From Spirodela intermedia (lineage: Eukaryota > Streptophyta > Magnoliopsida > Alismatales > Araceae): 64,000 nucleotides of DNA. Location: assembly GCA_902729315.2 (NCBI GenBank), contig LR746275.1, positions 1,706,501-1,770,500 of the forward strand, written 5' to 3'. The notes beneath the pieces were generated by a model. It was not told the DNA's origin and searched no databases. It was given only the letters and a program-made list of their open reading frames with translations. Position numbers and translations under genes: made by a program. Positions 13,401 to 25,767 of this stretch are shown piece by piece (the first letter of the stretch is position 1; every line of letters starts with the position of its first letter).

Positions 13401-15980
13401 GGGAGTGCGATTCAGACGGGAATTTTCTAATTGAAAAATCAATTATGTTTTGATTCGTAATGAGACCAGTTGTCCTAAGTAAGGATATATTAGAGTATCA
13501 ATTCATGTGATTTCATTTTGTTTTATAATTTACACAAGAAATTTATTTAAGTTTAAAATACTAAAACATGAGAACTAATTCGTAAGTTCTAAAATAAGGT
13601 AATAATAGACCAAATACTTAGAGCTGTTTGATTCAGAATATATAAAGTCATAATTATAAATATTTAATTCACATATGAGACATTTAGGGAGGAATGCATG
13701 CAAAGATTAATTTTTTATACTTCAGCACTTTCTGTCGGATTATTGGAAAAAGACATTGAATGAAAAAGCAGTAAATGATTTCTTTTCTTTTTGTTGCTGG
13801 ACTCTACTTTCCCTCATTTGTGATTATTTTTTCTTTAAGATTTATCGTTCTCCCAGACTCATGCTACTTTATTTCGAGATATAATTGTGTCATTAGTAAA
13901 AAAATATGGAGAAGGTTGCAAACTCCACCGAGGGTAATGCACCCATATTTTCATTTTTAAATCATGAGAGAAAATTAATGAGAAGAGTGGTTGGATTTTG
14001 GGGTAGAATGTATAGAATTCCAGATGGAGTAGATTTTACCAAATAAAATTTTCTCTTTTAAAATCGAACTTGAAGTAGTGAAGGGAATGGTAATGGCCAT
14101 GCTTTAGGGGACTGAAGGCTCAATATTTTAATATATTTTTCCATTTGGTCAGTGAATAATTTCGCAAATTAAATGGCTTGACCCTTTGTGAGATGATAAG
14201 CGAAAAAATATCAGCAATGATCAATGTAACTTCAGCATTTGGATGGGGGAGTAAGCTTTTGAAGTAAGGTCATTTTTGATTCAATCTTTGGAATCATAAG
14301 CCGGATTTTGGTTATTTTTAATTAAATCATAGGAATAGCACAATTTTAGAAACTATTGAAAACTTATTGACTAATTATAAGTAAATTTGTCACCTAGTAG
14401 TGATGATGTGTAACCATCTATCATTGTTCGAAGTGCCATAGAATAACTTGTGAGATTTTAGGGCAGATTCTAAAATATTGAATGGTATGAGGCATCAAGT
14501 GAAACCAATTGAATGTATGGAAATATTATGTTTTTATTATTTTATTACTATTATTTGAAATTATTTTAGATTGATCTGATTAGAGAATTTCTTGAGATTG
14601 ATCTTCATTATCAAATTCAATTTCAATGATAGTACTTGGATCATATTTGTTGAATGGAAAGATAGCAGGATGGGTGATGAGGTCCACTAAGAGAATGCAA
14701 GAGAAAAAACTCTTCTAACTCACTTTCTAGTGTATGTTGTATACCTGACCTGGTCAAAAAACGATATTTATCACCTACTTGGTCCACCTTAAAAGCTTTG
14801 ACAAGAAGCACCAGTCTGTGGCAATTGCCAAAAAATATAGCTTCCAATATAACCATGAAGAAAATGAGAATTGAGCAAACAATGCACAAAATAGTAGTAT
14901 AAATATGCTCTATGATGTCAGCTTTGATTATGGTTGATTGATCCAGGAAAGCAAGTCCAAAAATCAATGAGATGATCAAATCATTGTGAGAACATGTGCC
15001 GAGAACAAAATATCATAAGGATTGTTTGTCCCTAGAAGATGAGTATGAGAATCAGCTTGAATACAAGAACTAGCTATTGCTTTAGAATAATGAACTATGT
15101 CTCAAGGATAGAAGGTAGAAGGTCTACGAGAAAAATAGAAAGACCAGAGATTAAACAATGGTTTCTTTATAAAATATGGTTCTCTTTTCGAAATTCCAAA
15201 AAATTAACTTCACAAAAGAAATTTCAAGATAAGGCTTGATTCTTGGGATGTTAGAAAATAGTATGTTTTTCAAATCTAGATCCTTATCTATAAGTAGTAG
15301 TTGGTGTACAAGACATAAATTCTGCAGCTTAGATTTCATCTCAGTGATTCAGAACTTTAGAAAAAGGGGACATTTGATGAGTGAAACATGGGATTAATGA
15401 TGCAGATTAGTTGTCTCCTAGATATTGAAATAACAAGTCATTGAGGGTCAAGATGTGATAAAAAAATTCCAAATTATTCCCCTTATTAGTTTGACCCTAA
15501 AGATAGGTGGGATCGACTATTTTTCAAGTTCAAAATATTTCAATTTTTGTATATAATTAGTTAAATTATGATAAACCATTACTGTTATTCCCAATTATGT
15601 TGATCATTAGAATGTATACTTCAATCATTACTTACTTTTTTCACATGAATATCTTCTAAATTTTCAATATATATATATATATATATCTGTTGTCCTTTTT
15701 ATTTGTTTCCACCAATCACTAAAAATTATCACTTTTGGTTATAGTTTTTATTTAAAGTAAAAAGCATTTGACATTAACCATAGACACGTCAATCAACATA
15801 AAATTCTAATGTTTTTTTAAAATCAGCATGCAAACATCATGCAAATCACTTTCTCAAAAATTGTCAAGAAATCCTGAACCGATTTCAATTAAACTTTCTA
15901 AATAAATTTTGAATTAAAAATATAAATTTAATTTAAACTACATACCTCCTTCCCACTTTACCTTGAAATTTTTTTTTTAA
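13401..15980. other. AT-rich intergenic DNA
   Basis: No supported gene. An open frame of about 110 codons on the minus strand (14,641-14,979) is hydrophobic at one end but has no recognisable family and no neighbouring exon, so I leave it uncalled. Confidence 0.45.
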
Positions 15981-17110
15981 GAATGTTAAATTTATCTGCG
16001 CACAGAGGTTTAGTAAACATATCAGATGAGTTGAAATTTCGTGTCAACAAAATTTTTAAAAATATTATTCATACTCACATCATCTTGGATAAAATAATGT
16101 TTGATGTCTATGCATTTTCTTCTACAATAAATGATATGATTCATAGGAAAGATAATTAAACTTGTATTGTCACACATAACTGTGAAGTTTTTAAGACAAT
16201 CTTATAATCTCTTAGTTGCAATGTAAGCTATAAAATTTGGGCACAAGATAACTTGGCAGCTATATATTTAGCTCAAATTATGGATAAAAAAACTTTTTCT
16301 TATTCCTTAAGTGTCTAGGAAATCTTGAGTGCCCCTAACATCAAACATGCTACTTGTAATACTTTTATCAATTAAATTTTCAGAAAAACCTGAATCATTG
16401 TGTTCCACTAGTTTCATTTCAAACTAATTTTATAGAGATCAAACTATCAAAGTATCTTTAAATAAAATATAGGTAAAAATTCATATTGAACTGTGATTTT
16501 TCAAATAACTTTAAAATTTGTCACATAAAAAAATAGTTGAAACATATGAAGTTGTTATCAAATATAATATAAATATTGTCATTCCTCTATATGTTTTTTG
16601 ATCTGTAGGTTTTCTATTATTACCATGATCAACTTTGATCTTTTTCTCCACAAATTTTCATATGAAGATAGAAAACTATATCATCAAGATATGCATAAGT
16701 ATATATTTTTATTTGGTAAATAGAGTTATGTGCATGCTTACTTTATTTAAACAGTTTGTTGGTAAAAGTGATGTTGACTTCTCATGCCAAGGTCTATGAG
16801 CATCCTTGAGACCACAAGAGGCTTTAAATAATTTCATAACATAATTGGGATAATTGTAAATTTATAAAACTAGGCATTGAAAGACATACTTCATTTTTAA
16901 TTTCTCGTCTTAAAACTACACTCTTCACATTTATTTGGTATAAATTATTTGTTTGTAACATCGATATGTGAAAAAAAAATTAATTACATATAATCTGGTA
17001 TATGATGTATGAGGTTTATCATAAATTATTACTTGAGTTGGGCATATCCTTATATAACTATCCTTGGTTTCTTCGTAATAACTTTTTCTTCATCATTTAT
17101 TATTTTTGGA
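15981..17110 (-). mobile_element. Degenerate Copia retrotransposon fragment (reverse transcriptase and RNase H)
   Basis: Minus-strand translations give Copia pol motifs in the right order with stops and shifts between them: KLFKASCGLKDAHRPWHE-like RT sequence (about 16,790-16,855), the RT active-site motif YLDDIVF (about 16,665-16,700), and an RNase H end with CDNTS....P.....RRKCIDIKHYFIQDDV (about 16,050-16,190). Long dead. LTRs and exact ends were not found; the limits are approximate. Confidence 0.75.
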
Positions 17111-18540
17111 AAATATATTTGGTTCTTAACATTCATCTATTTCCTCTCAAGAAGTGATGTCCAATAGATAAGATTTGAAGTAAACTTTCTTCACCACAAT
17201 TCCTATAACATTTGGTTTTACATTAAATTCAACAAGATATCAAAAAACAAAAATATGAGTATGAAAGCTTACTCAATTTATTTCTCTCTCATAATATTCG
17301 TTCATTACTTTCCAATATCAGTCTAATCAACTACATTCGAAATTATTATTTAATTAGATAAAAATTTCATAATTATTAGTAGATATACTGTTTGATAATG
17401 TCATTATCATTCTAAATCACTATAAGTGTAGTTACTAATTTTAAAATCTTGATTGAATGTGTTCACTTGAAGATTTTATTCTATGTGAAGTAATTCACAT
17501 AGATTTAATTGATAAGTTATCATGTCAATAAGACACAAGTCACTATTTTGCATTCATACCTTGGAATCTATATTGAACAGAATTTTATGAAACCAAATAA
17601 ATAGGAATGTAATGACATGAAATGATTGAATCTTGGTTTCACAAAAGGATATCTGAAAATGAACACAATGAAACCTCACATCAGATTTTTAGAAATTCGA
17701 ATTTATGTTTATTCCAAGAGAAATAGATGTTGAAGACCTCAAAGAGTTTGACTTAAAATCATATGTTTATGCACATACGATTTACATAAAAAAATATATA
17801 AAAGATTTCGAATGGATAAATAGTTGTCCAAAAGTTTTCACCATCAGCTCAAGCTCTTGACAATAGCACTCTTCAGTAAGAATTTAGTGAAAGTAAAGTG
17901 AGGTTATCACAAACAATCTCTCTTGACTCTATGTGAGTTGTTTCTCACTCCATCATAGCTACCATTATTTCAAGGAGGACAAAAATAATTTAGCATCAAC
18001 CTTCTTCAACTTTGTGAGAACTCTAAATGAACATCAAGTCAATATCAACCTCTAAAAATATTCAATGAAGATTTTTTATTATTTTTATTGAAATAAATCT
18101 GATAACTCTTATTTATCATAAGTAGAAACTATCCCAGCCAGCAATGCTTTGGGCTCCTAAAGTCAAGAATCTAGAAAGAAATTTCTAGGTGAAATTTCAT
18201 GGAGACTATCCCCATTAAATAGCAATTTGGCCTACTAAAGTTGTGAATCTAGAAATGAGTTTCTCGATGAATCTCTAAAAATGTTGAGCCAAGTAATTAG
18301 TATTTTATGATTAGATGATCATACTTTGTGAAACTCAAGAAGAAAGAAATTTCTCCAAGAGTGGATGTAAATAATTAGTCAAACCACTGTAAAATCATAA
18401 AATCTTCTTAAGTGAAATAGGATGTCTGATATACTTGTAGGTCTAAAAGAAGATTTATATTAGAATAAATCTTATCTAAGACTAACATAAAAGTAGATCA
18501 ATTCCTCCACCTTCCTGATCTTAGTACATGAAAAACCCCA
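17111..18540. other. AT-rich DNA between two Copia fragments
   Basis: No gene seen. It may contain the left LTR of the Copia element whose primer-binding site lies at 18,546, but no LTR start could be defined and no second LTR survives for comparison. Confidence 0.4.
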
Positions 18541-21060
18541 ACAAGTGGTATCAAAGACAACCTCTACAAATATAAAAGAGTTTTTCTAGAGTAGTTCCTA
18601 TGGCAAATACACCATGAAATTGCCTAGAAGGGGATTCGTTCTACATACCACCTCTATTCAACTGATCAAACTATATATCTTAGAAAAGTAGAATGGAAAC
18701 ATATGTATAGGGTGTATACTACCAACTGTGGGAAGTCATTATAGATGATTAATTAGTATTAAATAAGAATTGACCCATAGAGAAATGCAGAAAAATGTTG
18801 TTTCTGAATGTTAGAGTCAAAAGTATTTTGATTAGAAAAGTAGATGCAAAGATATTCAACAACATGCTAACATAAATTTTTTTCAAAGAAATATGGGACA
18901 GGTTACAAATAACATATGAAGTTACTATTAGAGTGAAGAAGTAAAAACGATATCAATTGATGTAGAGGTATAAAATGTTCTCCATAAATAAAAAATATGA
19001 CAAATGTCTTGACAATTTTTTTGACAAATTTATTGACATTATGAATGACTTGAAAAATCTAGGGAGGTGGTATCTTTTTAAAGACATGAATAGAAAAATA
19101 GTTGTCATTATCTCCACATTGGAGAGAAAAATTCATTGCAATCAGATCAATCTAAATATATTGATGAACTATCTCTAGATGATCTCTTGGATCTTTGTTG
19201 ACATATGAGATGGGACTAAGAGAGGACAAATTAGAAATACACATACACAAAGAAAAAAATCACATTAATAACACTCGTGATGACTAATGAATCAACTTTA
19301 TCTATAGATGAAGAGGAAGATGGAGAAGACTTGGCCATGTGGACTTGGAAATTAAAGAGACTTTCTAAACCAAGGAATAAGAAGTTTGTCAAGACTCAAA
19401 AATCTTCTACTCTTATGAATGATACATCTAAGGATGAACTAACTTGATTTGAGTGTAAAAAGCAAAAAAATGAAAGTTGATTGTCCATGGATAGATTCTG
19501 AAAGAGAAATAAAGAAAGTAATGATGGCTATATGGAGTGATAAAGATAACTCATCCTCTTGAAATGAAGATGCGAAAGAGAATATGTGATTTGCTGCTCA
19601 CAACCTTGAGATAAGTGAGTTTTATGATGAAGAAACATCTAAAGAAGAATTTATAAAACTACTTTTTAAATTCTGATCTACTTTAACTAGAGAAGAAAGC
19701 AGTCATAAGAAAACTAGAAAGGTGAACCTGAATTGAAAGAAGAAAATAAAAAACTAGAAAAAGAAATGAAAACCATGTCTGAATAAATAGAAGCGAATCA
19801 AAAATATATGGAAAGGCAGAATCATGAAATTGAAGCACCATCTATTGATTCAACTGAGTTGAATGTTAAGTTTGAAAACATAAGGAAAAGTGGAGAAATA
19901 ATCCACTCTAAAAAAATGGTGAACATAGCTGAAAAAGAGAAGAAAAATCAGATGATTTTTTCTAAAATTTAAGAATAGCTAGCTAAAGTTAGAAAAACCA
20001 TTTAGATTCTCAACATAGATACATGAATGAAGAGGGAATAGAACATATTGGGAAATTCAATGAGAAAGGACTGAGAAATTAATCAATGCTACTCATTATA
20101 CTCTGGTACACAAAAATAGTAACATGAGTAGGAGAAGTGATATCCCTACACCCTGATTTAGATAGTCCAAAAGTTACAAGAAAAGATTTACAAATAGAGA
20201 AGAATCAAAGAAATACTCTAATTAGAAAGCTTGACTAATTGGTATTTTTTAAATTGATATTCAAGAAAATTAGAAACATAAGTCCAAGTTATGTCTAGAT
20301 ACCCATTATAAAATAGTTCTATGTCTTTCAAGGGTCTCTATGGGTGGAAGAAGTTTTTATGATACTTTGATAGCAAATGTTTAAGGCACTTGATTGGAGA
20401 GACAAGGTGGCTCACCTCATTGTTGAAAGGAAAGAGGTGATGTTACATTTAGGGTAATTTAAAGAAAATAATAATTAGCTATAAAATTATAAAAGTAAAT
20501 CAAAATAACTTAATTAATAAATTCATGTCAGTGAAAAGCTTAGATCACAATCTTCTTAGTATCAATCAATTATGTGATAACAATTTTAAAGTGAATTATG
20601 ACATAGATTTTTTTCTACATATTTAATACAATCAATTATGAAATGTGGTGTATATAACTTATCTACATGATATGCTTAATTCTATCATGTGCTTACTTTC
20701 TCATGATCTCATTCATTTGATAAAATTATGGTATGACAAGATTAGGACATGTAAGCTCTAGAATAATAGCAAAATTCTAAGGCATGTCTATTCTAAATCT
20801 AAATGATGAATTCAATTGTGTGGCATGTAGTAGAAGGAAACTAGTAAGAAATCTCATAAATCCAAAGATGTGGTTACAATATGTTGACTTTTATGACTAC
20901 TATGTACAAACCGATTTAGATTACTAAGATGGTGAGTATGAGAAGGAAAGGCATATACTTGTGATAGACTCAAGATTTGCATGGTACAATAGTCTTGATA
21001 AATTCAATAATTTCAGTAAGGAAATAAGGAATAAAATGGAATTGAAAATTAAGAAACTAT
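18541..21060 (+). mobile_element. Degenerate, 3'-truncated Copia retrotransposon (PBS, gag, pre-integrase)
   Basis: A TGGTATCAAAGAC primer-binding site complementary to initiator-Met tRNA lies at 18,546-18,558. It is followed on the plus strand by gag-like sequence (KCLDNFFDKFIDIMNDLKNLG, 18,990-19,060), a decayed zinc knuckle of the form ECKK....DCPW (about 19,450-19,500), and the protease/pre-integrase phrase NLLSISQLCDNNFKV (about 20,550-20,600). Frames are repeatedly broken. Integrase, RT and the right LTR are missing: the element stops near 21,060, where module unit 3 begins. Confidence 0.7.
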
Positions 21061-21134
21061 GTTTTGGAGTCATTATTTCTAACCCACTAGTTTGGGCATC
21101 AATAAAAATATTATAATACTATTACACTTGAGAA

Positions 21135-21800
21135 AATGAAAAATAAAGCTTAGAATAGGTACTTCAAATGGTTCAATGAATTATTACCTTTTGAAAGGTA
21201 GGAGTAATAAGCTCCCCACTTGAGCTATGCAAGAGAAGATAGTACACAATTCTTTACAACCCATGCTTTCAAAGAAATAAAAATGAACTACAAAAAAATT
21301 ACAGCTGGAGCTAAGGTAAGGCCATAAGACAACTAACCAGGCTAATCATTATCCAAATCATTCTAGCTCCAACAATATTCAAACTGTGAAGGCATCTTGT
21401 CTTTGGAGCATGAAATGAAATCTACACAGCTCCATCTGACTACCCTTTGCTATGACAGATTCAAACCTACCATGATACCAAAATATCATGAAGCTAATTT
21501 GCACCAATTGGATGAGTCCTGCACATTTAGTAAACAACATAGAAATGGAATAAGAAGCTAATGTTGTGTAATGCAGGTCAAAGACTGCAATTGGAACTAA
21601 GAACATCACATAGAGCTTGAGAAATCGAAAACCTCGAATACAAGAGGAACTAGAAGTTCAGAACAAAGCTCAAGCAATCACAAGATAATGATTTTGCCTT
21701 CTCACAATAGCAGATGGTGCTTGGGCAGTGCAACCAAGAGAGACCCTTCAGCCATCATGCGCAACACCTCAGCTCAAGTGAACTGCAGTTCAGCATTGTC
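21135..21800 (-). pseudogene. HY2 relic of module unit 3
   Basis: Follows the functional gene from intron sequence through exon 2 to the 5' flank (4870-5395 and 5639-5790). The exon-2 equivalent is about 21,356-21,474 and reads GRFESVIAKGSQMELC before losing the frame and meeting a stop. Both splice borders are mutated: acceptor AG to AT, donor GT to AT. The segment equivalent to 5396-5638, which holds exon 1 and its ATG, is deleted at about 21,668-21,678. Exons 3 onward are absent. It lies about 0.75 kb downstream of SDR copy 2 on the coding strand, mirroring unit 1. Confidence 0.85.
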
Positions 21801-22228
21801 TCATCATTTTTCTTTGGTTCACTTGACTTCTTGTCTAGTTTACACTTTTACTACTAATACTTTTGAGAATAGTATTGTATGCTCAAGATGTAAGTATTGT
21901 AAAATGATCTCTTTCCCAATATAAATATCAGACAATTTCAATAGTGCCTTATTTGACTTTTTTTTATTAATGTTTTTATTATTAAAAAACACGAAACAAA
22001 GTATTTTAGTTTTAGAATCCAGATGAATTTTTTTTACATTAATTTAAAAATCGGAATATTTTTTTTAATTTCATTTTAATATGTGACCTTTTAATTAATG
22101 TAAAAATTCAGATGAAAATATTCTTGTGTAAAAAATCAAATGAAAATTTTAACTTGGGTGTAAAAATTGAGATAAAATTTGTTCTTTTAATTTCGAAATT
22201 CAGACGAACATTATTAATTTTTCAGTGG

Positions 22229-22232
<4 letters not shown>

Positions 22233-22288
<56 letters not shown>

Positions 22289-22320
22289 CGCTCACACACA
22301 CACACACACACACACACACA
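22233..22320. repeat. Compound (CT)26(CA)14 microsatellite of unit 3
   Basis: CT repeats 22,233-22,285, a short CGCTCGCT interruption, then CA repeats to 22,320. Positional counterpart of the tracts at 6155 and 10,873. Confidence 0.95.
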
Positions 22321-22527
22321 ATTGATCCATCTCTCTGGGGAAATTCCAAGAGTAGCAGAGAAACACGAGGGGGACTGCGCTCCAAATATTGCAGCGTTCG
22401 ATTCGGAGCATAACACCGTCACCAGCAAATGCTCGAGACTACGAACCCGACCAGCTATCCCACCACAACAGGAGGAAAAAGCCGCAGCCGCTTACTGCGA
22501 CCCGCATCTTCTCTTCCTCTGGCGGCA

Positions 22528-24875
22528 TCACCTGAACACCCTCATGGAGTGGTTCACGCACGTGAATCCGCCGTCAACGACGAGGTTGAGACCGCTGACG
22601 TACCGCGCGTCGTCGCCGGCCAGGAAGAGCACCGCCGCCGCCACGTCGCCGGTCGTCATCGTGACCCCTTGGAGGTTCGCCAGGCTTCCCACGAAGTCGT
22701 TGAACGCCCTCGTCGCATCGTCGTTGCCGTCCTTCTCCTCCCCGGGCAAATGCGGCACCGCGAGTTCCGTGGCCACAGCGTAGGGGGAGACGCAGTTCAC
22801 GCGGATGCCGTGCTTGCCGAGCTCCGCCGCAGCGCTCCTGGTCATCCCCACAACGGCGTGCTTCGAGGCCGTGTACGCGTGGGGGCCGAGGCCGCCGATG
22901 GCGCTGGTGACGCTGCCGAGGGAGATGATGGAGCCAGCCGCCTGCGGGATCATCGCGCGGGCGGCGTGTTTGGTGCCGAGGAAGACGCCGAAGAGGTTGA
23001 CGTCGACCACGCGCTTGAACTCGGCGAGGTTCACGTCGCGGATGTCCCGCACCAGCGCATTGCCGGAGATGCCGGCGTTGTTCACCATGATGTCGAGCTT
23101 GCCGTACCTCTCAACGGCGAGGTCGACAGCGCGGGCCACGTCATCCTCCTTTGTGACGTCGCCGTGGAGGAAACAGGCGGAGGCACCGCCTCCGAGGGAC
23201 TGGCAGACCCGCTGGCCGCGGTCGTCCTGGATGTCGAGGACGCAGACCTTCGCCCCGTGGCTCCAGAATAGCCTGGTGATCCTCTCGCCGATGCCGGATG
23301 AGCCACCCGTGATCAGCGCCACCTTGCCTTCCAGGCTTCAGTCAGAGGACCCATCAGATAAAAAGAAAAAAGTTAAAAGGACCTTCAACTGGAACAGCCC
23401 CAACCCTAAGTTGAGCTCATCGGGCAGTAGACTTTTTCAAGCGTTCATCTTCTAGTTCGACCCAAGAAAGAAAGAAAGGAGAGATCTTGCGACATATCAG
23501 AAGTTGACCGCTCGGTGATATTTTGTCATATTCTGGGATTCAAAAATACACTGACAATTGCGTATCAAAAAGTGACCAAAAACCAATGACAGGCCATCTG
23601 ATTTTTTTTCAGAAATAATTTATAATGGGCAGCAATGTTGCACGATTATCGAATAAAACTATAAATGGAGATTTTGTTTCCTTCCATTACCTGAGAGCCT
23701 TCTAAATCTCGATCAGTTGCTCTATAAAATAAACCGGATGGATTCAAACAGGATCTCACATAGTCAAATTAAGTACCTATGAAGAGGATTTTAGATAAAA
23801 ACCCTCGGAGTTTCAAATGGGCACGGAATTAGGCCTTGCCCTTGGGTTCATCAACTAAGACAGCCCCAAGAAAACAGCGCAGCTGACATAAATAAGGGGA
23901 AAGGATCCGCTGACCTCTAGAATCCGATACCTATCTAGATGAAATAGGATGTTGTATGAACATTTGAACTGATTTTAGAGTCTATGCGAAAAGTGGGAAG
24001 AAAGAAACAGTCAAAGCCAACTATTGAGCAATTTTGCAGACCAGTATATGCAGTCTAATTTAACCAGGCTAATTCAATCAAGTACTGGCTGATTCTGGGC
24101 CAATTCCGATCTACTCAAGAAAGGACGATATTGGGGATGAGGTGAATAGTGGTCTTCGCAGAAAAGCAAATAAAATCCAAGGAAAGAAACCTCATTTCTC
24201 CCAGATTATTACCATTAACTAGAAGCGCCCAAGTCATTGAAAGCGGCAGAGAGATGGCCAGAAAGAGATCTGACTCATCAGCTTTTAACCATGACAAACC
24301 CGTCGAGCAATATTTTACATGGGCATAAGCTCCGACCTTAGCTGCATCCGGGTATTTTTGCACAGGGATGTCTACGCTCGGAATGGTCAGAGGTAGAAAG
24401 CGATGACTCTGATCGAAATCATCTGATAAACTCGAACGAAGAGAAACAGAGTCGCCCATTCTTGGGAATTTCGGAAACAAGTACCCCCATGGATCAGGGA
24501 TCAACGCAATTAAACCTGAATTAGATGGTCAGAACCAGTCAAAATCCACAAGCATATCTCATGGTGTCTCCCTCTAGGTATCTTTAAGGAACTGAAAAAT
24601 GAGACGCAGTCTTCACTTCTCCACTTACAGTGAGCGTACACCTGGCCAACATTCAACTGATAGAACGACGGCGATGGCCGGACCGGAAGGATCCCGTGAT
24701 TTTGAAATTCAAGAGGGCATGATCTGTCGGAGGGGGCAGGGCTTCCAGAGGGGAAAAGGAACGCCCAAAAGAAAAAGCAACGGAGAGAGAAGGCGGCGAT
24801 GACGTACCGTCGGGCGGCGGGGTGGAGAAGCTGGTCGCCGGCGGTTGCGTCGCTGGTGCCCGCGGTGGAAGACAT
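22528..24875 (-). CDS. SDR copy 2: secoisolariciresinol dehydrogenase-like short-chain dehydrogenase
   Basis: Paralogue of the gene at 11.6-13.1 kb with the same exon structure: exon 1 24,808-24,875 (ATG, 22 codons plus two bases, donor GTACGT) and exon 2 22,528-23,335 (acceptor AG at 23,336-23,337). The intron is 1472 nt against 622 in copy 1 because of an extra block of about 0.9 kb. Product about 291 residues. TGGSSGIG, Asp ending beta-2, NNAG and the Ser164-Tyr177-Lys181 triad (YTASK) are all present. Differences from copy 1 cluster in the C-terminal half, including the substrate-binding loop after VNCVSPYAVATEL, so the two enzymes may differ in substrate. Cytosolic location is likely because no signal is visible. 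Exact substrate unknown. Confidence 0.93.
23845..24735. other. Extra block inside intron 1 of SDR copy 2
   Basis: Introns of the two SDR genes align on both sides (12,433-12,985 with 23,336-23,845; 13,005-13,054 with 24,735-24,807), but copy 2 carries about 0.9 kb more. The block has an open frame of 129 codons on the minus strand (24,115-24,504) with no recognised family. No clear terminal repeats or target-site duplication were seen, so insertion in copy 2 and deletion in copy 1 are both possible. Confidence 0.6.
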
Positions 24876-25170
24876 CCCGGCGGGAGCCTTGATACGCTCC
24901 AGAGCTCCGAACCAACTGAGGAGAGCAGGGGGGAAGTAGATGATTGCTGCGAGAGGGTCTGTGGCCGCCGCTGATTTTTAGATTGGTCCGGCGGCTACTC
25001 AGCAAGCCCACCGTCTTTTCTCTTCCAATAAACTACGAATGCCGTCAAGCCACAGCTCACCCCTCCCCACCGTCATCGCCATCCTCTGTCTTCCGTTTCC
25101 AAGGTATTTTACTACAGAAAGCAGCCTTTGTTGTCGTGGCATAGCAGATGCTTCCCCATTATGGATTCCT
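24876..25170 (-). promoter_or_regulatory. Leader and proximal promoter of SDR copy 2
   Basis: Alignable with the flank of SDR copy 1 (13,123-13,400), though with many changes. The TATA-like CTATAATAC of copy 1 is replaced here by CTAAAAATC. If promoter strength depends on this motif the two genes may be expressed differently. Confidence 0.45.
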
Positions 25171-25283
25171 AAAGGGCTCAATACAGACAAGCAGACATCG
25201 ACGGGGGGATACGGGAGGGAGGGCGATTGCCAGATTATTCAGATATTAGCCTGTCCATTAATACTCTCTCTCTCTCTCTCCCT

Positions 25284-25474
25284 CGCTATAAATATTTCAT
25301 GACGCCTAAGGATGTGACCTTAATAGTCTCCCCACATTTCTTTACTCTCTCTATCTCTCTCTCGCTATAGATATTTCATGATGCCTAAGGATGTGACCTT
25401 AACTCTCTCCCAATGTACATATATTTAATGGTTCCCAAGCCCCTGACCTTAATCCTCTCCCTATATTTTTTTTA

Positions 25475-25505
<31 letters not shown>

Positions 25506-25767
25506 TCTCTCCCTCTCTCTCTCTCCCTTTATATATATATATATATATATATATTATCTTTCCTGAGCATGTGACCTTAACCATCTCCCTATATTTTTTT
25601 ACACTCTTTCCCTCTCTCCCTTTATTTATATATATTTCATGGTTTCTACGCCTGTGACCGTAATCCTATCCCTAGATTTGTCTATCTATGCATGTATATT
25701 TCATGGTTTCTAAGCCTGTGGCCTTTGCTCTCCCTAGATTCCTTTACTCTCTCTCTCCCTCTATCTG
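25284..25767 (+). repeat. Degenerate tandem array (about six units) ending at the PPR start codon
   Basis: Units of about 55-110 bp share the theme ATATTTCATGRYGYCTAAG, then TGTGACCTTAATC, then CTCCCTATATTT and a CT run. Unit starts are near 25,285, 25,364, 25,420, 25,550, 25,630 and 25,695. Length differences come mostly from the CT run; unit 3 also carries an (AT)12 tract at 25,531-25,554. The last CT run abuts the ATG at 25,768. An in-frame stop (TAG, about 25,735) lies within the last unit, so the array is non-coding for this frame. Confidence 0.85.

Noticed and set aside
14641-14979. 112-codon minus-strand frame with hydrophobic start
   Set aside because: No recognised domain, promoter or neighbouring exon, in AT-rich DNA next to retroelement debris.
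22429-23271. Open frame of 280 codons on the plus strand across SDR copy 2
   Set aside because: Shadow of the GC-rich SDR exon on the other strand; a similar shadow exists over copy 1 and its sequence fits no family.
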